Source: Acidimicrobiia bacterium
Lineage (GTDB): Bacteria > Actinomycetota > Acidimicrobiia > Spongiisociales > Spongiisociaceae
Length of the DNA stretch: 64,000 nucleotides
Reading direction: 5' to 3'
Assembly (NCBI GenBank): GCA_022827785.1
Contig: JAJEIM010000033.1
Span: 99,729 to 163,728 of the forward strand
Position 1 is the first letter of the stretch, and each line of letters begins with the position of its first letter. Under the pieces are notes generated by a model that saw nothing but the letters and a program-made list of their open reading frames with translations, searched no databases and was not told where the DNA came from. Shown here one piece after another: positions 26,897 to 35,212 of the stretch. A program made the translations under genes and the position numbers.

Positions 26897-26925
26897 ATTA
26901 CACCATAAGAAAGGGCGGATGTCAA
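26897..26925 (-). promoter_or_regulatory. Sigma70-type promoter for the osmC operon leader
   Basis: On the minus strand a perfect TTGACA (26925-26920) is separated by 17 bp from TGTAAT (26902-26897, one mismatch to TATAAT). Transcription would begin near 26890, giving a leader of about 415 nt before osmC with the Cys peptide frame in its middle. The region 26734-26890 holds nothing else that I recognise. Confidence 0.7.
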
Positions 26926-26953
26926 AGATCCTCGGGGTTCGGCGGTACGGCGG

Positions 26954-27823
26954 CTACCTCCGCCAGCGGTGGGGCCGGTTGCGGATGGCGCCGAAACCCA
27001 GCCTGTCGCACAGTTCGAGGAAACGTGATCGATGGGCGCCGCGCCATTCGAGGTCCGCCAGATCCTCGTCCAGCGGCACGTCGAGGCGGAGGGTGGTGAG
27101 CGTGCGGTAGAGGGCCGCCTCGGCGCGGGCCGCTTCCAGGTTGGTGGACAGCCGGGCGGCGCCCCGGACCTTCACGTCCCAGCCGGTGGGCGATCCGGGG
27201 ATGTTCTCGATGTGCCCGTACCGGGCCAGGAGCGTGGAACTGGACTTCGCCCCCCAACCGGGAATCCCGGGAACCCGATCGGCGGCGTCACCCACCAGCG
27301 CCAGGTAGTCGGGTATGGAGGAGGGACGGATGCCGAACTTCTCCACCACCCCGAGCTCGTCGTAGCGCTTACGTTCCCGGCGGTTGTACGTCACCACCCG
27401 GTCCCCGATCACGCACTGCATCAGATCCTTGTCGGGGCTGAGGATGACCACCCGCTCCACATCGTCCATCCAGCGGTGGGCGGCCGTGGCGATGGCGTCG
27501 TCGGCCTCGAAGTCCCGCATGGCCCATACGGTCACACCAAGGATCTCCAGCGCCTCCTCCGCCAGCCGGAACTGGGCGAGCAGGTCTGGTTCGATCCCCT
27601 CGCCCGTCTTGTAGCCCGGGAAAATGTCGTTGCGGAAGGACTCGATCACCGCATCGGTGGCGGCGGCCAGGTGGGTGACCCCGTCCTGGCGGAGCAGGCG
27701 GATCGTGGAGTCGAGCACCCCGTAGACGGCGCCGACCTCCATCCCGTCAGGAGCGGCCCGCCTCGGATACCCGAAGTAGGCCCGGAACAACTCGTAGGTG
27801 GCATCCAGCAGGTGAAGGTTCAC
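26954..27823 (-). CDS. Stand-alone 5'-3' exonuclease (PolI N-terminal domain-like, FEN family)
   Basis: 289 residues. LLDATYELFRAYFG at the N-terminus, a DFEADDAIAT metal motif (about residue 105), SPDKDLMQCV (about 131), a helical-arch region and GDAADRVPGIPGWGAKSS (helix-hairpin-helix, about 180) define the flap endonuclease fold found in the first domain of DNA polymerase I. It removes 5' flaps or RNA primers. Its start is isolated and divergent from the MFS gene. Metal-ligand Asp residues all look present. A PolA with its own domain may exist elsewhere, so this is likely a paralogue. Confidence 0.9.
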   Translation of the reverse strand: MNLHLLDATYELFRAYFGYPRRAAPDGMEVGAVYGVLDSTIRLLRQDGVTHLAAATDAVIESFRNDIFPGYKTGEGIEPDLLAQFRLAEEALEILGVTVWAMRDFEADDAIATAAHRWMDDVERVVILSPDKDLMQCVIGDRVVTYNRRERKRYDELGVVEKFGIRPSSIPDYLALVGDAADRVPGIPGWGAKSSSTLLARYGHIENIPGSPTGWDVKVRGAARLSTNLEAARAEAALYRTLTTLRLDVPLDEDLADLEWRGAHRSRFLELCDRLGFGAIRNRPHRWRR

Positions 27824-28039
27824 GACATGGCCAGGCTAGGCGGGATGGTCGGAATCGCCCAGCAGGACCGCCTCGGAACCATGAACGATCCGCGGCACCT
27901 GTTCCCGGTCGTGCCGGGCGAGGGCGAGGACGAAGCGCCGGGAGGGGTGGTGGATCGGTTGGTCGAATAAAGGAGGGTCTCCTAGTAGCCTGGGGCCGTC
28001 TCCCGTCGCTGTCACGGTGGCGGGTGTTCGTGTTTACGG

Positions 28040-29362
28040 ATGGAATCCGGTTTGCAACCCCGTTCAATGCTCCGCTCTGCCAACGGCCTGCGACGCGCCC
28101 TGCCCGGGCGGCGAGGATCGCCCCGCAACAGGGGCTCTGCGTCTGTACTTAAGGCCTTCCGGCATCGCAGTTTCACCGTCCTCTGGACCGGGCTCTTCTT
28201 CTACCGGGCGGGTTTCTGGATCGGCCTGCTCACCTTCCAGCTGATGGTCGCCCGCCTGACCGACAACAGCCCGTGGATGCTGGGCCTGCTGTCGTCCTTC
28301 AGTTCCATCCCGATGCTGCTGGTCACCCCCTTCGTCGGTGTGGTGGCCGACCGTTTCGACCGGAAGCGGCTCATCGTGGCAAACCAGGCGGGCATGGGGA
28401 TTGCGGCTGCGGTCATGAGCTACATGGTCATCACGGGCCGGGCCGATTCGGTGGCCATGGTGTTCGGCTTCGCCATCGTGTTCGGGATCGGACTGGCGTT
28501 CGCCATGCCTGTCAATCATGCGGCGGTGGCCAACTCGGTCCCGCCCGAGGACCTGCGGAGCGCGGTGTCGATCAACTCGATCGGGCTCAACCTGGCCCGC
28601 ATCGGGGGACCGGCGCTGGCCGGGCCGATCCTGGCTCTCTGGGGACCGGGGGGAACTTTCGCGCTCTGGGCGGTGGGGGCCCTCGCCGGAGCGGTGGCCA
28701 TCTCGATGATCAGGCTACGGCCCTACCAGCCCGAGGAGGACACGCTCGGTGTCATCGCTCGCATGCGGCAGGGCATCGATTATGTCCGGGAGCGTCCCAC
28801 CATCGTGAGGGGGCTGGCGATGGCCTCCATGGTCACCGTATTCGGGAGCGCATACATGGCCGTGCTCCCGGTGGTGGTCTACGACACGCTGGGCGGGAGC
28901 GACCAGACCTTCACCACGATGATCATGCTGATCGGACTCGGCGCCATGCTCGGCGCGTTCGCGGCCGGGAGCGGCCGGTTGCCGCTCAACATGTCCACCA
29001 TCACCTGGGGAGCGGTCGCCTTCGGTGTGGCTGAAGCCTTGTTCGGCCTGACCGGGACGGTCTGGGCGTCGATGATCCTCGTGACGGTGGCGGGGGGCCT
29101 CAACTTCTTCCTGCTCACCTGCCTGACCACCCTGGTCCAGACCCTGGCCCCCGAAGCCAAGCGCGGACGGGTGATGAGCCTGTTCGTGCTGGCGTGGGGT
29201 GGTCTCTTCCCGGTCGGCACGCTGGTGCTCGGGGCTCTCGGGGAGGTGATCACCACCCCCTACGCCCTGGCCGTGTTCGGGTCGGTGCTGGTCGCCTACA
29301 GCCTCTGGGCCCATCCCGGACGCCGGCCCGTCAAGTCCACCTCAAGACACGCAAGCCCCTGA
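28040..29362 (+). CDS. MFS transporter (EntS/MFS_3-like)
   Basis: 440 residues with about 11-12 TM helices. The loop VADRFDRKRLIVANQ after the second helix is the MFS motif A (D-x-x-x-R-x-x). The protein resembles the MFS_3 group that includes enterobactin exporter EntS and macrolide exporters: FKAFRHRSFTVLWTG-type opening and NSIGLNLARIGGPALAG in mid-protein. Substrate unknown. ATG at 28040; a later start cannot be excluded because the first approximately 35 residues (Arg-rich) precede the usual family N-terminus. Convergent with the GPP34 gene. Confidence 0.85.
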   Translation: MESGLQPRSMLRSANGLRRALPGRRGSPRNRGSASVLKAFRHRSFTVLWTGLFFYRAGFWIGLLTFQLMVARLTDNSPWMLGLLSSFSSIPMLLVTPFVGVVADRFDRKRLIVANQAGMGIAAAVMSYMVITGRADSVAMVFGFAIVFGIGLAFAMPVNHAAVANSVPPEDLRSAVSINSIGLNLARIGGPALAGPILALWGPGGTFALWAVGALAGAVAISMIRLRPYQPEEDTLGVIARMRQGIDYVRERPTIVRGLAMASMVTVFGSAYMAVLPVVVYDTLGGSDQTFTTMIMLIGLGAMLGAFAAGSGRLPLNMSTITWGAVAFGVAEALFGLTGTVWASMILVTVAGGLNFFLLTCLTTLVQTLAPEAKRGRVMSLFVLAWGGLFPVGTLVLGALGEVITTPYALAVFGSVLVAYSLWAHPGRRPVKSTSRHASP

Positions 29363-29419
29363 GCCTTACGAGAGGCCGGTTCCAGGACTAGTTTCTTCCG
29401 GCGCGGATGTCCGGCCGGT

Positions 29420-30061
29420 TCAGAACATCACCGCCGAGGCGATCGATATCTCGATCTCATGGATGGCCTGGGCCACGGCCTGGCCGATCAGGTCCAGCTT
29501 CCGTACCTGTTCGATGCGAGCCGTAGCCTGATCCAGTTCCTGCTTGGACAGCAACAGCTTGAAGATGCCGCACACGTCAGCCAGGCAGATGAGCACCACA
29601 TCATGCGGATCCGGGATCTCGTCGCTGAACAGGACCCCCATGATCCGTAGCTTGACCTCGCGCTCCGCCTCGCCGTCGACCGCCGGGTAGCGCCTCGAAC
29701 GGAACACCCAGAGGAAGGAATCCTCCTGGCGTTCCAGGATCCCCCGCTCCACCAGCCGCGACAGCGCCTCTTCCCGGATCTCGTCGGCGTACCGAGCGGT
29801 GTTCTCCACCCAGAAGAGAGCATTGCGCTTATCCCCCGAGGTGATCATGGCCAGGGTCGGGTCCAGCAGGCTGTCGCCCGTAGGGGTGTCATCGAGCAGG
29901 ATCAGGTCTTCGAGATCGGTGTCGATGCGGTTCTCCATGGCCAGGTCCATGAGTACAGCCCCCGAGATGGCGCGATCCATCGCGAACCGGGACACGTGAT
30001 AGAACTTGCCGTCCTCGTCACGGAGCAGTAGGAGGAGGATCTCCTCCACGAATCTCAGCAT
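29420..30061 (-). CDS. GPP34 (Golgi phosphoprotein 3) family protein
   Basis: 213 residues. The opening MLRFVEEILLLLLRDEDGKF, the ISGAVLMDLAMENRIDTD segment and the C-terminal VRKLDLIGQAVAQAI helix are the bacterial GPP34 pattern. Eukaryotic GOLPH3 binds phosphatidylinositol-4-phosphate; bacterial members, common in actinomycetes, are uncharacterised and thought to bind membrane lipids. Single gene with no operon partners. Confidence 0.85.
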   Translation of the reverse strand: MLRFVEEILLLLLRDEDGKFYHVSRFAMDRAISGAVLMDLAMENRIDTDLEDLILLDDTPTGDSLLDPTLAMITSGDKRNALFWVENTARYADEIREEALSRLVERGILERQEDSFLWVFRSRRYPAVDGEAEREVKLRIMGVLFSDEIPDPHDVVLICLADVCGIFKLLLSKQELDQATARIEQVRKLDLIGQAVAQAIHEIEISIASAVMF

Positions 30062-30257
30062 GCGGTCACCCCCTATGGCGGGTTGGGAAGGAGTCGGGTA
30101 CCGCTCGTCGTATCCGCCAGACAGTCGGCCCCGTCCCGGCCAAGTGTAGCCGGTCCGTACTCCGGATCACCGGGCCGCGCCGGGTCTGCCGCCGGTGCCC
30201 GTCGGGGCGAGTCGGGAGGCTAACGTTCGCGGGTCAGCGCCAAGGAGATCTCAACCG

Positions 30258-31493
30258 GTGGACTTCGAGTATCCGTCGCGGGTGGAGCGGCTCCGGTCCG
30301 CGTTGGCGGACTTCATGGACGAGCAGGTCTATCCCGCCGAATCCCTCTATGCAGAGCAGATGGCGGCTTCGGGAGACCCCCACCACCATCCGCAGGTCAT
30401 GGAGGATCTGAAGGCGGAGGCCCGCTCCAGGGGATTGTGGAACCTGTTCCTGCCCGATCCGGACCTTGGGGCGGGGCTGTCGGTCCTCGAGTACGCACCG
30501 CTGGCCGAGATCACCGGCCGCAGCCCGCTTCTGGCTCCCGAGGCGGTGAACTGCTCGGCGCCCGACACGGGCAACATGGAGGTCCTCCACATGTTCGGAA
30601 CCGAGGAGCAGAAGCGCCGATGGCTCGACCCGCTCCTGGAGGGCGCCATTCGTTCATGCATCTCGATGACCGAGCCGGATGTCGCCTCGTCGGATCCCCG
30701 CAACATCCGCACCCGCATCACCAAGGACGGCGGTCACCTGGTTATCCGTGGTCGCAAGTGGTTCTCGACCGGGGCGGTCAGCCCGCGGTGCAAGGTGGCG
30801 ATCCTCATGGGGGTAACCGATCCGGACGCCCATCCCTACCGGCGCCAGAGCATGGTGCTGGTCCCGCTCGACAGTCCGGGGGTGACCATCGAGCACGACT
30901 CCCCTGTCTTCGGCTATCACGACCGGGGAGGTCACGCCACCATCCACTTCGACAACGTCCGCGTTCCGGCCTCGAATCTCCTGGGCGAGCCGGGCGAAGG
31001 TTTCGCCATGGCCCAGGCCAGGCTCGGTCCGGGTCGGATCCATCACTGCATGAGGGCGATCGGCATGGCCGAGCGGGCGTTCGACCTGATGTGCGCCCGG
31101 GCACAGGCCAGGCAGGCCTTCGGGTCGATGCTGTCGGACCAGGGCGTGGTGCAGAACTGGATCGGCGATTCGCGGATCCGGATCGAACAGGCTCGCCTGA
31201 TGGTGCTGAAGACCGCCTGGATGATCGACACTGTGGGCACCCGGGAGGCTCGGGTCGAGATCTCGGCCATCAAGGTGGCCGTGCCGCGGATGGCCAGGCT
31301 GGTGGTCGACCGCGCCATCCAGCTGTTCGGCGCCGCCGGGTTGTCCGACCAGTTCCCGCTGGCCCATCTCTACGCGCACGTCCGGTCCCTGCAGATCCTC
31401 GACGGACCCGACGAGGTGCATGTCCGGGCGGTGGCCCGCCGCGAACTGGCCCGCTACGAACCGGGTGAGGTCCCCCCTCCATATCCCTTCTGA
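30258..31493 (+). CDS. Acyl-CoA dehydrogenase family protein
   Basis: 411 residues with the complete flavin acyl-CoA dehydrogenase layout: an N-terminal helical domain, a CISMTEPDVASSDPRN beta-domain signature near residue 137, FDNVRVPASNLLGEPGEGF near 230, and a C-terminal helical domain with QLFGAAGLSDQFPLA near 355. It resembles the ACAD10/11-like branch by the DEQVYPAE opening. I chose the GTG at 30258 because the family N-terminus (VDFEYPSRVERLR) begins there and AAGGAG lies 10 nt before it; an ATG 63 nt upstream is in frame. Oxidises acyl-CoA to enoyl-CoA, likely with an electron-transfer flavoprotein encoded elsewhere. Confidence 0.9.
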   Translation: MDFEYPSRVERLRSALADFMDEQVYPAESLYAEQMAASGDPHHHPQVMEDLKAEARSRGLWNLFLPDPDLGAGLSVLEYAPLAEITGRSPLLAPEAVNCSAPDTGNMEVLHMFGTEEQKRRWLDPLLEGAIRSCISMTEPDVASSDPRNIRTRITKDGGHLVIRGRKWFSTGAVSPRCKVAILMGVTDPDAHPYRRQSMVLVPLDSPGVTIEHDSPVFGYHDRGGHATIHFDNVRVPASNLLGEPGEGFAMAQARLGPGRIHHCMRAIGMAERAFDLMCARAQARQAFGSMLSDQGVVQNWIGDSRIRIEQARLMVLKTAWMIDTVGTREARVEISAIKVAVPRMARLVVDRAIQLFGAAGLSDQFPLAHLYAHVRSLQILDGPDEVHVRAVARRELARYEPGEVPPPYPF

Positions 31494-31558
31494 ACGGCCA
31501 CGGCCGCCGCACCGCAGAAACAAGGAACACTTCAGCGCCGGCGGCTGTTGCAATAGGT

Positions 31559-31861
31559 ATGAGACACAGCACGATACCGATGACCCTCACCGCCCTCCAG
31601 CCCGCCACAGCGGGTGGGGCGTCATGGCGCGACAAGGCGGCGTGCCGGACGGCCGACCTGGACATCTTCTTCCCCGATCCGGGCGACGTGGTGGGCGTCG
31701 AGCGAGCGAGGCAGGTGTGCGACGGATGCCCGGTGGCGTCCGAGTGCCTGTCCTACGCGGTGGGCACCAACCAGACCGAGGGTGTCTGGGGCGGCACGAC
31801 TCCGGGCGAGCGGCGCCGGCTCCGGCAGCGGTGGCTCAAGGAGCTGAAAGAAGCCGGCTGA
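31559..31861 (+). CDS. WhiB-family iron-sulfur transcriptional regulator
   Basis: 100 residues. Four cluster-binding cysteines at 29, 54, 57 and 63 in the C-x24-C-x2-C-x5-C pattern, followed by the GVWGGTT turn (about 75-81) and a basic RRRLRQRW DNA-binding tail. WhiB proteins bind a 4Fe-4S cluster sensitive to O2 and NO and partner with the housekeeping sigma factor. They are restricted to Actinobacteria and their phages, so this gene anchors the taxonomic call. ATG at 31559; another ATG at residue 8 is possible. Confidence 0.95.
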   Translation: MRHSTIPMTLTALQPATAGGASWRDKAACRTADLDIFFPDPGDVVGVERARQVCDGCPVASECLSYAVGTNQTEGVWGGTTPGERRRLRQRWLKELKEAG

Positions 31862-31920
31862 CCCGCCCCTTCCCGGCAATCCCCCGACGGTCAGGGACGT
31901 TCATCTCCCACCTACCACCA

Positions 31921-32250
31921 CGGTGCCAGGAACCTGAGGAACAGGGCACCACCAGCGGTGCCCACAACCTGAGGAACAGGGCACCGCATACGGTGTCCTC
32001 TGCCCAAAGTTCGAGAAGTCGCGAAAAACCGGTGCTCCGCACCGGGCCCCTCCCCCACCGCCACCCATCCTGTTGGAGCTGGTCGGCCATGCCCGGCTGG
32101 ATGCCGGGAAACGGCTGTCGCTCCATGAAGCCTCGTATGTTCCCTCGGGCCGGCCCCTCCGATCGGTCTCACCTCATCGGCCGGTACGGGTGCTTGGCGA
32201 TAGGCAATGTATATGGGGGGCGTGACAGATCCGGGCATTCACAGGCAGAA
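31921..32250 (-). repeat. Dispersed repeat family, copy R3 (inverted, diverged)
   Basis: The reverse complement follows the R1/R2 order: a GTCACG--CCC--TATA opening, GCCAAGCACC, CCGATCGGAG, GGGAACAT, GGTGG--GTGGGGGAGGGGCCCGGTGCGG, then TTTTCGCGACTTCTCGAAC. It is more diverged in its middle. Two copies of an ACCTGAGGAACAGGGCACC unit (31931 and 31970 regions) form the end facing whiB. It fills most of the 500 bp between the whiB-like and AlaX-like genes. Confidence 0.75.
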
Positions 32251-32360
32251 CGCGAAAAGTTCTTCCTTCAGGGATACGAGACGGACCTGGTGCGGGCGTG
32301 ATGGGAATCTGATCGTGTCTCCCGAACAGTGCGGATCGTGACCGGGGTATCGTTGGCGAC

Positions 32361-33086
32361 ATGACGGAACGGATCTACTCGGTTGACTCCTATGCCCGCG
32401 AGATGGCGGCCGAGGTGGTGGCCACCGATGTCGACGACGGGCGTGTGTTGCTCGACCGGACGGTGTTCTATCCGGGCGGGGGTGGCCAGCCGGTAGACAT
32501 CGGAGAGTTGACCATCGGGGATGACCGGCTCGAGGTCGTGGGGGTCAAGCAGGACTCGGACGGTGTCTGGCACTGGCTCGAGGGCGGGCTCCCGAAGGTC
32601 GGGACCAGTGTGATCGGCAGGATCGACTGGGACCGCCGGTACCGGCTGATGCGTACCCACACGTCGTTGCATGCTCTGTGCGGGGTGATCTGGGAACGGT
32701 TCCGGAGTCCGGTGACGGGCGGCAACATGGCTCCCGGCCACGGTCGCCTGGACTTCGAGATCCCCAACTGGGATCCCGCCGACCGGGACCCTGTCGAGCA
32801 GGCCTTGAACGAGGCCATAGCCCGCCATTTGCCTGTGGACGTCTCCTTCATGCCCCGCGAGGAGGCCGACCTCGATCCCAGCCTCATCCGGACCAAGGTC
32901 AACCTGATCCCGCCCTCCGTGCGCCGGATCCGGGTGATCGACATCGTGGGCCTGGACCGCCAGGCGGACGGTGGCACCCATGTCCACACCACCGAGGAGG
33001 TAGGCCGGGTGAGGATCACCAAAGTCCAGTCGAAGGGCCGAGGGTTCCGCCGGATCCGCGTGGCGCTCGAAGACGAGCCCACCTAG
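32361..33086 (+). CDS. AlaX-type alanyl-tRNA editing protein
   Basis: 241 residues resembling the editing domain of alanyl-tRNA synthetase: TVFYPGGGGQPVDIG near residue 34, HTSLH (H100, H104) and DGGTHVHTTEEVG near 203. These enzymes hydrolyse Ser-tRNA(Ala) or Gly-tRNA(Ala) using zinc bound by HxxxH and CxxxH. Here the Cys position of CxxxH is D203, with H207 kept, so zinc would have an Asp ligand or be weaker. Short intergenic distance (29 nt) to the MaoC-like gene suggests co-transcription. Confidence 0.85.
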   Translation: MTERIYSVDSYAREMAAEVVATDVDDGRVLLDRTVFYPGGGGQPVDIGELTIGDDRLEVVGVKQDSDGVWHWLEGGLPKVGTSVIGRIDWDRRYRLMRTHTSLHALCGVIWERFRSPVTGGNMAPGHGRLDFEIPNWDPADRDPVEQALNEAIARHLPVDVSFMPREEADLDPSLIRTKVNLIPPSVRRIRVIDIVGLDRQADGGTHVHTTEEVGRVRITKVQSKGRGFRRIRVALEDEPT

Positions 33087-33115
33087 TACCGGCGAGTCGC
33101 CTACCGGGGTGCCGG

Positions 33116-33556
33116 ATGAGTATCAGGACGGAACTGGAGGGTCGGGTCGGGGAAGTGATCGGGGTGGGCGATTGGCACACCATCACCCAGGCCGACATCG
33201 ACCGTTTCGCCGACGCCACCCGTGATCATCAGTGGATCCATGTGGACGCGGCCCGGGCTGCCGAAGGGCCGTTCGGCGAAACCATCGCCCACGGGTTCAT
33301 GACCCTGGCGTTGATCCCGGGAATCGGCCCCGCTCTCGACCTCCCCGGAGTGAAGATGATCGTCAACTACGGCCTCAACCGGGTGCGGTTCATCAGCCCC
33401 GTCCCCACCGGGTCGAGGGTGCGGGTGATCAGGGAGATTGCGGGCGTGTCGGAGAAGCCCAACGGCATCCATCTCGAGGAGCGGGTGACGATCGAGTTGG
33501 AAGGGTCCGCCAAGCCCGCCTGCGTGGCCGAGACGCTGGTCCTGCTGGTTGTCTAG
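33116..33556 (+). CDS. MaoC-like (R)-hydratase family protein
   Basis: 146 residues with a single hot-dog domain. The (R)-hydratase signature is clear: ADATRDHQWIHVDAARAAEGPFGETIAHGF, with catalytic Asp and His in the D-x4-H pair (about residues 36-41). It hydrates trans-2-enoyl-CoA to (R)-3-hydroxyacyl-CoA or performs a related reaction. ATG chosen at the family N-terminus (MSIRTELEGRVG). Closely follows the AlaX-like gene. Confidence 0.9.
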   Translation: MSIRTELEGRVGEVIGVGDWHTITQADIDRFADATRDHQWIHVDAARAAEGPFGETIAHGFMTLALIPGIGPALDLPGVKMIVNYGLNRVRFISPVPTGSRVRVIREIAGVSEKPNGIHLEERVTIELEGSAKPACVAETLVLLVV

Positions 33557-33580
33557 AGGGGCGTCTTGTTCAGGAGGGCG

Positions 33581-34876
33581 TCAGTCGAGCGCCAGGTCCC
33601 GGTGGGTGTAGGACCGCTTGCCTGGCCCGTAGTCGCCCACCACCTGCCCTTCGCCCCGCAGTAGCCACTTGGTTGTGAACAGCCCTTCCGCCCCCATCGG
33701 ACCCCTTGCGTGGACGCGGCCGGTGGCGATGCCCACCTCGGCCCCCAGCCCGTAGCGGAAACCGTCCGCGAACCGGGTACTGGCGTTCCAGAACACCGAG
33801 GAGGAATCGACCGTGTCGAGAAAGCGCCGGGCGACCTCGGCGTCGTCGGTGACCACGGTGTCGGTGTGCGCCGACCCGTGGGTGTGGATGTGATCGATGG
33901 CCTCGTCCAGCCCGTCCACCACCCGGGCGGCGATGATGAAGTCCCCGAACTCCTGGCCGAAGTCCGAAGGCTGGGCCGCTGTGACACCCGGAGCCATGGC
34001 CGCCACATCCTCGTCTCCGCGCACATCGACCCCGGCGTCGAGCAACGCCTGGACGACGGCCCCGCCGGCAGGGAAGTCGCGGTGGAGCAGTAGGGTCTCG
34101 GCAGCGTTGCAGACGGCGACATAATTGGTCTTGGAATCCACCGCCACCCGGACGGCCATGCCGGGATCGGCGGCCGCATCCACGTAGACGTGGCAGATAC
34201 CGTCCGCATGACCCAGCACGGGGATCCGCGACGCCGCCTTGATGGCGCGCACCAGATCGGCAGAGCCCCGAGGGACGACCAGGTCGATGTGCTCGTCCAT
34301 GGCCAGCAGGTCGGCCACCGCCTCCCGCCCCTCCACGTTCTGGACCACGTCGGCGGGTCCGCCCGCCTTGACCACCGCCTCCCGCAACAGGTCGGTGAGC
34401 GCCCGGTTGGAGTGCAAGGCCTCCGAGCCGCCCTTCATGAGTACCGCATTGCCGGTGCGCAACGCCAGAGAGCCGATCTGGATCACCGCATCGGGCCGGC
34501 TCTCGAAGACGATCAGCAGCACCCCGATCGGAACCCGTACCTGCTCGAGGACCAGCCGCTCGTCCAGCTCCCGGCGGATGAGCGGCCGCCCCACCGGATC
34601 GGCCGAGTCGATCAGAACGTTCACGCCCTCGCGCAACGTCTCCAGCTTGGAAGCCGACAGCGCCAGGCGCTTACGGATGGGACCCGGGAGGTCATCCGCC
34701 CCCGGCGCCTTCAGGTCCCGCTCGTTGGCGGCCGCCAGGTCGTCCGCACGCTCGCCGAGCAGGCGCTCCAGATTCCGCAGCACCTCGGTCCGCATGTCGG
34801 CGCCCATCGCCACAAAGGAGCGCTGAGCCTCGCGAGCGGACCTCGCCTGGTCATTTGGTGTAGCCCCCACAGACAT
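33581..34876 (-). CDS. proA: Gamma-glutamyl phosphate reductase
   Basis: 431 residues matching ProA, an NADPH-dependent aldehyde-dehydrogenase-fold enzyme of proline synthesis. Visible are IGVLLIVFESRPDAV, the GNAVLMKGGSEALHSN cofactor segment, the catalytic Cys in YVAVCNAAETLL (about residue 273) and the C-terminal RGPMGAEGLFTTKW signature. I started it at the ATG giving MSVGATPND; the reading frame stays open about 320 nt further upstream, but the extension has no family match. The proB partner is not adjacent. Convergent with the MaoC-like gene. Confidence 0.95.
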   Translation of the reverse strand: MSVGATPNDQARSAREAQRSFVAMGADMRTEVLRNLERLLGERADDLAAANERDLKAPGADDLPGPIRKRLALSASKLETLREGVNVLIDSADPVGRPLIRRELDERLVLEQVRVPIGVLLIVFESRPDAVIQIGSLALRTGNAVLMKGGSEALHSNRALTDLLREAVVKAGGPADVVQNVEGREAVADLLAMDEHIDLVVPRGSADLVRAIKAASRIPVLGHADGICHVYVDAAADPGMAVRVAVDSKTNYVAVCNAAETLLLHRDFPAGGAVVQALLDAGVDVRGDEDVAAMAPGVTAAQPSDFGQEFGDFIIAARVVDGLDEAIDHIHTHGSAHTDTVVTDDAEVARRFLDTVDSSSVFWNASTRFADGFRYGLGAEVGIATGRVHARGPMGAEGLFTTKWLLRGEGQVVGDYGPGKRSYTHRDLALD

Positions 34877-35026
34877 AGGGGCAGGAGTGTAGTGATCTCC
34901 CGGTCCTGGAATCGCACCGCTCCGAACGCCCGATGAGACGCATGGCCGGAGCGAACTATGGGCTATCCAACCCGAAGACAGGAGACGGCGATGTTCAAGG
35001 CATCGTGACCGCTCCGGCGGGACCTT

Positions 35027-35049
35027 TTCACTGTGTGAATCTTGTTCAC
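35027..35049. promoter_or_regulatory. Overlapping TTCAC/GTGAA inverted repeats upstream of the betaine operon
   Basis: TTCAC (35027-35031), GTGAA (35035-35039) and TTCAC (35045-35049) form two overlapping dyads, about 165 bp before the binding-protein start. They resemble a regulator operator, but the family is not recognised. The rest of the 336-bp gap (34877-35212) is unremarkable and somewhat AT-richer than its flanks. Confidence 0.4.
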
Positions 35050-35212
35050 CCAGGTCGCCTCCTGGGAGTTCAATAAGTTGGAGAACATGGGCCGTCTTCC
35101 AGACAAATAGCCATTTGCTCAGTGTGTAGCGCTCGTCTAACGGGTAATCTTGAGTATCGGGCACGCCACCGGCCTGCCCGCGGAGGTTCCCGACCATGAA
35201 TGGGGGTCCACA

